This document shows positions 7,920 through 14,613 of a stretch of 64,000 nt of DNA, piece by piece (position 1 is the first letter of the stretch; the number at the start of each line of letters is the position of its first letter). Under the pieces are notes generated by a model. It ran no database searches. It saw only the letters and a list, made by a program, of their open reading frames with translations, and was not told where the DNA came from. This DNA is from Sphingomonadaceae bacterium. GTDB taxonomy: Bacteria > Pseudomonadota > Alphaproteobacteria > Sphingomonadales > Sphingomonadaceae. A program made the position numbers and the translations under genes. The DNA is taken from positions 1-64,000 of the forward strand of contig CANJBY010000005.1 in the NCBI GenBank assembly GCA_947472735.1, given 5' to 3'.

Positions 7920-10022
7920 TCAGGGCCGCTCGCGGCCACGCGCGGCCAGGCTGGCGATGTGGGCGCGAATCGCCTCGGTTCGCTCTGCAGAGATCCACCT
8001 GGCGAAGTCCGGCATCCCGCGATCGGCGAGGGAGCCCGTCAGGACCGCCCGGAAAGCCTCCGGTTCCTGAATAACCGGGGAACGGCGCAGATCGGGCACG
8101 ACGCTCATCCCGTCGGCCTCTCCGCCGTGGCAAGCAGCGCAGTATTCCGCATAAGCCGCCGCGCCTTCCGCTTGGGTGCCAGCATCAACCACCATGTGCG
8201 GTGGAGCAGGAATCGGGTCAGGTTTGGGGTACGGCGGAAGCACCGCTTTGCCACCCAGCCGGTAGACCAGAACCCGGCTTTTCGGGCGCAGTCCGGCGAT
8301 CCGCACCGGTGCACCGAATGCCGCGCCGCTCATAACCGCGAGATATTGCACGCCGTTGACGCGGTAGGTTATCGGCGGTCCGACCATCGACATGCCGGCA
8401 TCGCTGCTCCACAGCTTGTGCCCGTTGCGGGCATCGAAGGCGGCGAATGTGCCATTCGCCTCGGGCCAGAAGACCAGCCCACCGGCCGTGGCCAACGAGC
8501 CCCCGTTCTTCACGAACTGCGACGGCACGCTCCATACCGGCTTCTGCGTCACCGGGTCCCAGGCCAGCAGTTCTCCGCGCGGGGCCTTGCGCAGTGGCTC
8601 GGCCACCGCATTGCCGCGCCCGAAGCTGGGGGTGGAGGCATTGCCGGTATTCTGCAGCCGCTCGCGGTATTCGAAACGGGCGATGCTTTCGTATGGACCG
8701 AAAGTGCGCCTCACCGGAATATAGACCAGCCCGGTCTGGGGTGAGTAGCTCATCGGTTGCCAGTTATGCGCACCCAGCCCCGACGGCGTCACCAGTGCCG
8801 GTCCGTTCAGATACCGTGCTTCCGGATTCTCCAGCGGCCGGCTGTTGGGGTCGAGGCCGTAGGCCCAGGAGATCGGCATGCCCTTGGGGGTGTCGGCGGC
8901 TTTCGCCATCGGGATGATGGCCTGGCCCGAGATGAACTTGCCGCTCTGCCGGTCGAGCACGTAGAAGAACCCGTCCTTGGGCGCATGCATGATGACCTTG
9001 CGGGGCGTGCCGCCCAGCTTCAGGGTTGCCAGCACGATCGGCTGCGTCGCGGTGAAGTCCCAGGTCTCGCCCGGGGTCTCCTGGAAGTGCCAGAGGTACT
9101 CGCCGGTCTCCGGCTTGACCGCCACGATCGAGGACAGGAACAGGTTGTCGCCCCCGCCGGGCGAGCGGACCTTGCGGTCCCAGGGCGAGCCGTTGCCGAC
9201 CCCGAAATAAAGCTGGTCGAGCTCCGGGTCATAAACGATTGCATCCCACACCGTGCCGCCGCCGCCGTACTTCCACCACTCGCCGGTCCAGGTCTTGGCG
9301 GCAATGGCCATCTGCGGGTCGGATGCGGCGTGGTCCGGGCCGCTCCTGGGATCGCCCGGCACCGTGTAGAACCGCCACTTGAGCTTGCCGCTCGCGGCGT
9401 CATAGGCGCTGATATAGCCCCGCACGCCGTATTCGCCGCCGCCGTTGCCGATGAACACCAGCCCCTTGGCCACGCGCGGCGCACCGGTGCTGACATAGGA
9501 GTGGCGCTTGTCGAAGGTCGGCACGTCCCAGACCTTGGCGCCGGTCTTGGCATCGATCGCCACCAGCCGCCCGTCCGTGGTGGCGACGTAGACCCGGCCC
9601 TGTCACAGCGCCACGCCGCGGTTGACGACGTCGCAGCAGGCCCAGGCGCCGACCGAACGGTCAGCCTGGGGATCGTAGACCCACAGTTCCTTGCCGCTGG
9701 CTGCGTCGAGCGCATGGACCACGCTCCAGGCCGAAGTGACGTACATCACCCCGTCGACCACGATCGGCGTCGCCTCCGCCCCGCGCCCCTCGCGGGTCTC
9801 ATAGACCCAGGCCAGGCCGAGCCGGCCGACATTGCCGGTGTCGATCTGGTCGAGCGGGCTGAAGCGCTGCTCGAGGTAGTCCCGGCCGTAGCTCAGCCAG
9901 TTGCCGGGTTCGCTGTCAGCGAGGGCAATCCGCTCGCCGTCGACGGTGGCTGGGCCAGCATCCTTGCAGGCCGCCACCAGCGTCAGGCACAACGCAGCCA
10001 ATATCGCAGCGGACTTTTGCAC
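7920..10022 (-). pseudogene. PQQ-dependent quinohemoprotein alcohol dehydrogenase, interrupted by an in-frame TGA
   Basis: The whole 701-codon frame is intact except for one TGA at 9605-9603. The first 139 codons give a lipoprotein-type signal (L-V-A-A-C), the start of the eight-bladed propeller and the adjacent Cys-Cys pair (A-C-C-D-V-V-N-R-G) seen in PQQ dehydrogenases. After the stop, the propeller continues (G-R-V-Y-V-A-T-T-D-G-R-L) and ends in a C-terminal cytochrome c domain with C-A-A-C-H (near 8140). The stop falls where relatives have Trp (V-A-x-W-x-G-x-V-Y-V), so a TGG to TGA change explains it. It could be a recent inactivation or a sequencing error. The family oxidises alcohols in the periplasm and passes electrons to heme. 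It lies 112 bases downstream of the redox operon. Confidence 0.88.
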
Positions 10023-10134
10023 CGATCGACTCTCCCCGGGATCCGCGCCGCGACCGGCTCTTCAGAACCTGTTTCGCAATGTGGAACAGCGTTTGTCGAT
10101 ACGATACGGAGGCCGCATTACCGGGTCAAGCGGA

Positions 10135-11172
10135 TCAGCGGTTGGTTTCCGGCGGAACGATGCTGCGCCAGTGCTCGGGCTCGGCGGGTTGATCGCCGTA
10201 AGCCTCAAGCGCATCGCCTGCCCGTCCGACGATGTCTTCGGCTGTAAAGCCCCGGTCGGCGAGCCACCTGTCGACCGTTCGGACTGCCTCTCCAAGCACT
10301 CCGAACCCGTGCTCCAGTACCGCAGATGTCATTTGCACCGAACAAGCGCCCGCCAGCATCATCCGCAGCACGTCCTCGCCGCAGCGGGCTCCATTGGTGC
10401 CGATCAGCGGAGCCTTGGCTCCCATGAAGCGGCGGGCGAGTGCGAGCCAGCGGCAGGTGATCGGCAAGGCCCACGGACCGCCATAGGCCGCCGAGGTACT
10501 CAGAACCGGACGCAGGGTCGTGAGATCGGGGACCATGCCGAGAAAACGCCCCATCAGTCCTACGGCATCTGCCCCAGCGGAACGCGCCGCCGCCGCCAGT
10601 GGCACCAGACCACCGCTGAGCCCGGTCAGTTTGATCCAGAGCTGACCGTGGAACGCGGCGCGCGCACGTTCGACGATGGCGGCAGCGCGGCCCGGATCAG
10701 TCTCGATGGTGATCGACCCTGGCTTTGCTTCCGATGCGTGCGGCGCCCCCATGTTGAACTCAAGCACCCTGAGGCCGGATGACTGCGCAAGAGCACACAG
10801 CTCGATCGCTGCATCGACTTCGCCGAGGATGATGCTCCCGGCAACGAACTGCCCATCCTTGGCAGCATTCGCATCGAGTTCGCTGAGCGCGGCAAACCAT
10901 TCGGCCGGATCATGACCGCCCAGGCCCGAGCGGCAGAACAGCGAGGTGTCGTTCCGCTCCGAGCGCCAATCGACTTCAGTGAAATCCGGCGCGAGGCGGG
11001 TGTAGCGGGCGTGGTCGATCTGCCGGGCGCCCGCGAGCGATTCGTTGACCGATTTGGCGATCACGCCGCCCACGCCCTGCGCAAGGGCCGCCTGGATGCC
11101 GGCCAGCGTCATGACATGTTCGCCGGCGCCGCACAGCACCGGGCTGCGGCAATCGAGACTCCCAATCCGCAC
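10135..11172 (-). CDS. Dihydroorotate-dehydrogenase-like FMN protein with altered active site
   Basis: A 345-residue TIM-barrel of the DHOD/PreA flavoprotein superfamily. FMN-barrel features include W-I-K-L-T-G-L, G-A-D-A-V-G-L-M, and a late phosphate-binding region (I-G-T-N-G-A; M-L-A-G-A-C-S-V-Q-M). At the strand where DHODs and dihydropyrimidine dehydrogenase have N-L-S-C-P-N/H with the catalytic Cys, this protein reads F-N-M-G-A-P-H. The catalytic Cys/Ser is therefore missing and pyrimidine synthesis is unlikely. The GTG start at 11172 directly abuts the stop of the metallophosphoesterase. It is the last of five coupled genes and may be a redox partner of that system. Confidence 0.75.
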   Translation of the reverse strand: MRIGSLDCRSPVLCGAGEHVMTLAGIQAALAQGVGGVIAKSVNESLAGARQIDHARYTRLAPDFTEVDWRSERNDTSLFCRSGLGGHDPAEWFAALSELDANAAKDGQFVAGSIILGEVDAAIELCALAQSSGLRVLEFNMGAPHASEAKPGSITIETDPGRAAAIVERARAAFHGQLWIKLTGLSGGLVPLAAAARSAGADAVGLMGRFLGMVPDLTTLRPVLSTSAAYGGPWALPITCRWLALARRFMGAKAPLIGTNGARCGEDVLRMMLAGACSVQMTSAVLEHGFGVLGEAVRTVDRWLADRGFTAEDIVGRAGDALEAYGDQPAEPEHWRSIVPPETNR

Positions 11173-12045
11173 TTACCTGGGTCGCTCGTCCAGCATCGAA
11201 TGGACCATTGGCTGCAGGTTGGGCGAGTATTCGGCCAGGCAGCGCAAGCTGCCCATGCCGACGGTCTCGTAATGGGTCAGGAGTTCCCCCTGGCTCCAGC
11301 TGTGGAGTGCGTAGCCGGCGGGTTCATCCGAAATCAGGCAGCGGCCGTCCGGAATATCCGGTGAGATCGGTCGGAAATCGAGCGCCACGGTCGGTGCGGT
11401 CGAGGGGCAGACCATCGCCGGAATACCGCCGAAGCGCGACGAGATCGGCCGGTGAAGATGCCCGCAGACGATAGCAGAGAGGTTGCCCGCGCCCGAAATT
11501 GCTTCGGCAAAGCGTGCCACCCACGGTTCGCGGGGATCGGTGTCCATCCACGGAATGCCGCAAGGAAATGGCGGGTGATGCATCACGATCACCGTCGGCC
11601 GCGAAGTGTCGGCCGCGAGCTGGTCAGCCAGCCAGGCGGCACGGGTTTCGCAGAAAGCGCCGCCATGGCGTTTCGGTTCAAGTGTATCCAGCAGCAGCAG
11701 CCGAACCTCGCCGGCGTCGAGCGCGTACTGGATGAAGCCGTCGTGCTGCGGGGTTTGCGGAAAGGCGCGGATCAGCGCCTCGCGGTCATCGTGGTTGCCG
11801 ACCATTGGCCAGACCGGGAAGGGGCAGGGCGCAACCGCTTCTGCCAACCGGGCGAAGCTCGCGTCGTCGCCGTTCTCGGTAAGGTCACCGGTCAACAGCA
11901 GCATGTCGGGACGGTTCGGCCCGGTCAGCATGTGGTCGACCACGGCGCGAAAGCGCAGCATGTTGTGCTCGTCCGGGTTGTCCGGCTCGAACCCGATGTG
12001 GATGTCGGTTGCCTGTGCGATCAGCAAGGTGTTCCCCCCGGTCAC
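11173..12045 (-). CDS. CpdA-like metallophosphoesterase
   Basis: A 290-residue calcineurin-like phosphoesterase. All metal-ligand blocks of class III cyclic-nucleotide phosphodiesterases (CpdA/Rv0805 group) are present in order: T-D-I-H, G-D-L-T-E-N-G-D, G-N-H-D-D, H-H-P-P-F and G-H-L-H-R. Hydrolysis of cAMP or another phosphodiester is therefore plausible, though this family is broad. Its ATGA start overlaps the stop of the FHA-cytochrome gene, and its stop touches the GTG of the DHOD-like gene. Being co-translated with a protein family that binds cyclic nucleotides suggests it removes the signal that the complex reads; this is inference. Confidence 0.82.
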   Translation of the reverse strand: MTGGNTLLIAQATDIHIGFEPDNPDEHNMLRFRAVVDHMLTGPNRPDMLLLTGDLTENGDDASFARLAEAVAPCPFPVWPMVGNHDDREALIRAFPQTPQHDGFIQYALDAGEVRLLLLDTLEPKRHGGAFCETRAAWLADQLAADTSRPTVIVMHHPPFPCGIPWMDTDPREPWVARFAEAISGAGNLSAIVCGHLHRPISSRFGGIPAMVCPSTAPTVALDFRPISPDIPDGRCLISDEPAGYALHSWSQGELLTHYETVGMGSLRCLAEYSPNLQPMVHSMLDERPR

Positions 12046-13751
12046 TTCTTGGCGACCTTCGCTCCGCGCGGCGCACCGGGCGAGACGTGGTAGTCATGGC
12101 ACATCGCGCAGCTTGACGCCACCTTGGGCCGGCTTGCGCTTTCGCCGAGGTGGCAGGTACGACACTGCTTGAGATCAGGCAGCAGCACATCGGTCGAAGT
12201 GGTTGACTGCGCGGCGGCATGGCAGGAGGAGCACTTCTCCTTGTCGTGCGATTTGTGATCGAACCATCCGTGCAGCATGTACCGCTGGGTCAGCCGCACC
12301 GGAGTGATCGCGATCCGCCCGCCCGACACCACGGGGGCATGGCATTCGCCGCAGACTCCTTCCTTCGAGAAAGCCCGCTGCACCGGATCGACCGGAACGG
12401 GCGGCGCGAAGTTGGAATAGTAGACGCGGCCCTCATCATAATTCCCCGGACGGCGGCGGTTGCCCAGCGGCGTCGCTGCGGGACCGGCGGTGCGCAAATC
12501 GGCGATCACTTGCGCGACATCCCCGTGATGCAGGGTGCGCACGGTGGTTCCCAGCCGGTCATAGCCGAGGCTGTGGCAGGCGGCGCAGTCCTTCTCCATG
12601 TTGACCGGCTTGAACCGGACACGGTCCTCGGTTTCGTGATGGCAATTGGTGCAGGTCAACGCCTGGCCATAGCCCGCGCCCTGACCCAGCCGCATCGCCA
12701 TCCGCGCGACCCCGCCAAGCGGATCGAGGTGCGCTTTGTGCGGGAAGGCGAGCCCGCTGTTCTCGCGCGGGTGATCGCTCAACGGCAGGCGCTGCACCGC
12801 CTTGGTCCAGGGGTTTGCAGAAACTTGCACCTTGAGTTCGGGGTGGGCGGTGCCGAAGTCGCTGGCGTCGCCGAGTTTGGTATCGGCTAGCCGCTCCTTG
12901 AGCGAGCCATGGCAATCAGCACAGAATTTCTGCGCCGGCGGATCCATGTGCCGCGCACCCTGGTGCTCGACGTGGCAATCGACGCAGGCGCCAGGTCCGG
13001 TCTTGCCGAAAGCATGGGCGACTCCCCACAAGATGTTCCCGCCTAGCCCAGGCATGTCCCGCGCAGTCGCTATCCGGCCTGGTTGCCCGTGATCGTGCGT
13101 ATCCTTGTGGCACGAGGTGCAAGTTTCATCGCGCACCGAGACGAAGGCCTTGACGTGACACGCCTGGCAATTGTCCTGCAGCTTCGCATGGCCCAGGCTC
13201 AGCGCGCCGGGGTCCCAGCTAGCGTCGCCGGTGATCTTGGCCTTCGGGTTGGAGCCGTAGATCTGGTGGCCGATTACCGGCACCAGCAGGAACGCCAACA
13301 GGATAATGCTGGCCAGCGCCCAAGAAAGCCCCCGCTTCCCGGGCAGCACCGAGGCGAGGGTGAAGCTGCGCTTTTCGTCGAAATCCGAAGTCGCATCGGC
13401 AGTGCTGGCGACTTGCCGCACGACCAGCAACGTTGCGCCGTCGCTGTCCTTGGAGACGGTGATGCGGTAGCCGCCGAACCCGAGTTCGCCTCCCGTTGCG
13501 ATCTCGATGCTGGTGGCGTTGGTGGTCGACCCGTCGCGAGTGAAGCCGAGCGTGCCGGTAGAGGCGACTTCCAGGAAGCCGCCCGGTGGCGTGACCATTT
13601 GCGCGTGGTAGGCCTCTACGGCGAGATCCGGCAAGTGCAGGTCGTTTTCGGCGGCGCGGCCAACCGTCAACCGCGTCTTGTCCAGCATCCGGTCGCGCAC
13701 GATCTCGCGCCCGCCCGCGGTGAAGTCGATCTGCCGGATACGGAAGGTCAT
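12042..13751 (-). CDS. FHA domain fused to a decaheme cytochrome c
   Basis: A 569-residue fusion. Residues about 5-112 form an FHA domain (G-R at 31-32, D-L-H-L, H at 49). About 142-160 is a single membrane helix. The rest is a secreted multiheme domain with exactly ten CxxCH sites: CQACH (195), CTSCH, CVDCH, CADCH, CTNCH, CAACH, CGECH, CSSCH, CRTCH and CAMCH. Topology should place FHA in the cytoplasm and the hemes in the periplasm. In FHA domains the segment before the His is usually V-S-x-x-H; here it is V-E-A-Y-H, so the phosphothreonine-contacting Ser is replaced. FHA domains bind phosphothreonine; multiheme domains wire electrons. The gene starts 10 bases after the cytochrome b gene and overlaps the phosphoesterase gene by 4. 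Confidence 0.9.
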   Translation of the reverse strand: MTFRIRQIDFTAGGREIVRDRMLDKTRLTVGRAAENDLHLPDLAVEAYHAQMVTPPGGFLEVASTGTLGFTRDGSTTNATSIEIATGGELGFGGYRITVSKDSDGATLLVVRQVASTADATSDFDEKRSFTLASVLPGKRGLSWALASIILLAFLLVPVIGHQIYGSNPKAKITGDASWDPGALSLGHAKLQDNCQACHVKAFVSVRDETCTSCHKDTHDHGQPGRIATARDMPGLGGNILWGVAHAFGKTGPGACVDCHVEHQGARHMDPPAQKFCADCHGSLKERLADTKLGDASDFGTAHPELKVQVSANPWTKAVQRLPLSDHPRENSGLAFPHKAHLDPLGGVARMAMRLGQGAGYGQALTCTNCHHETEDRVRFKPVNMEKDCAACHSLGYDRLGTTVRTLHHGDVAQVIADLRTAGPAATPLGNRRRPGNYDEGRVYYSNFAPPVPVDPVQRAFSKEGVCGECHAPVVSGGRIAITPVRLTQRYMLHGWFDHKSHDKEKCSSCHAAAQSTTSTDVLLPDLKQCRTCHLGESASRPKVASSCAMCHDYHVSPGAPRGAKVAKK

Positions 13752-13761
13752 GGTTCCGGCC

Positions 13762-14613
13762 CTACCAGTAATAAAAGACGCTGATGATGTGCGCGAAGAG
13801 CGCAGCCAGCAACGCGATGGTCGCGGGAACGTGGACGAACAGCCAGACCTCGAGCAGCGCTTTCAGCCGCAGGTGCCGGCGCATCCGTTCCAGCAGAGCC
13901 TTGCGACGGATAAGCAGTTTCTCGACCCGGTCGTTGGCCTCATTACCGCCATCTGCCCGAGCGATAGCTTGTAGCGAGCGTTCATTCGCGCAGCGCGGGT
14001 ACCGGCCGGTCAGCCGGCTCCAGGCGCCCTGATCAAACGGATCCTCCTCCAGTGCGGCAAGGACCAGGTCGGCCAGGCGCCGATCGAGCGGCTGCGCCGC
14101 ATCATGCAGTTGCCGGTCGACCGCGCGCAGGCCCTCCATCATCTGGCCCTGGGTCTGTTCTTCGCGGTTGTTGCTCAGCGCCGCAGGCAGCTGCGTGTAG
14201 GCGGTGATGCCCCAGATCCCCGAGGCGATGACCAACATCATCAGGACATAGGCCAGGGTGTGGACGTTCCAGCCAAGCTGGAACCCGGTGTGCAACGTTG
14301 CTACGACAATCAGCGCAAGGCCGAGATAGACATGCGCCGACGTCCAGCCCTTGAGCGACCAGTTGCCCGGCGTGATCGCGCGCTTACGGATGCCGAGCAG
14401 CGAAAGCCAGACGATCAGCCCCGCACCGATGGTGCCCAGCGTGTAGCCATACCAGCTGCCACCGTTAGGGCGCGGCTGTACGTCGATCAGGGCGTAGCCG
14501 AGGATTGCCGCGAGACAGAGAACCAGTGCCACCTTGAGCCAGCGAAAGCCGGCGTGACGCAGGAAGCTGTCATGTTCGCCGCGTTCCAGTCGGCGGGTGG
14601 TGCGGGTGGCCAT
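13762..14613 (-). CDS. Five-helix di-heme cytochrome b membrane protein
   Basis: A 283-residue integral membrane protein with about five helices. The open frame runs upstream to 14745, but the ATG at 14613 shares its A with the stop of the preceding gene (TGATG) and gives a sensible N-terminus (M-A-T-R-T-T-R-R). Two helices each contain His pairs exactly 14 residues apart: S-A-H-V-Y...A-T-L-H, and F-V-H-V-P...L-F-A-H in the last helix. Such paired H-x13-H helices are the bis-histidine pattern for two stacked hemes in the cytochrome b family. A soluble Gln/Arg-rich segment lies between helices 4 and 5. It is the probable membrane conduit between the cytoplasmic FeS protein and the periplasmic decaheme protein. 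Confidence 0.78.
   Translation of the reverse strand: MATRTTRRLERGEHDSFLRHAGFRWLKVALVLCLAAILGYALIDVQPRPNGGSWYGYTLGTIGAGLIVWLSLLGIRKRAITPGNWSLKGWTSAHVYLGLALIVVATLHTGFQLGWNVHTLAYVLMMLVIASGIWGITAYTQLPAALSNNREEQTQGQMMEGLRAVDRQLHDAAQPLDRRLADLVLAALEEDPFDQGAWSRLTGRYPRCANERSLQAIARADGGNEANDRVEKLLIRRKALLERMRRHLRLKALLEVWLFVHVPATIALLAALFAHIISVFYYW

Noticed and set aside
9603..9605. TGA in the PQQ dehydrogenase read as selenocysteine
   Set aside because: Relatives have Trp there, not Cys, and no downstream SECIS-like hairpin was evident; a nonsense change is simpler.
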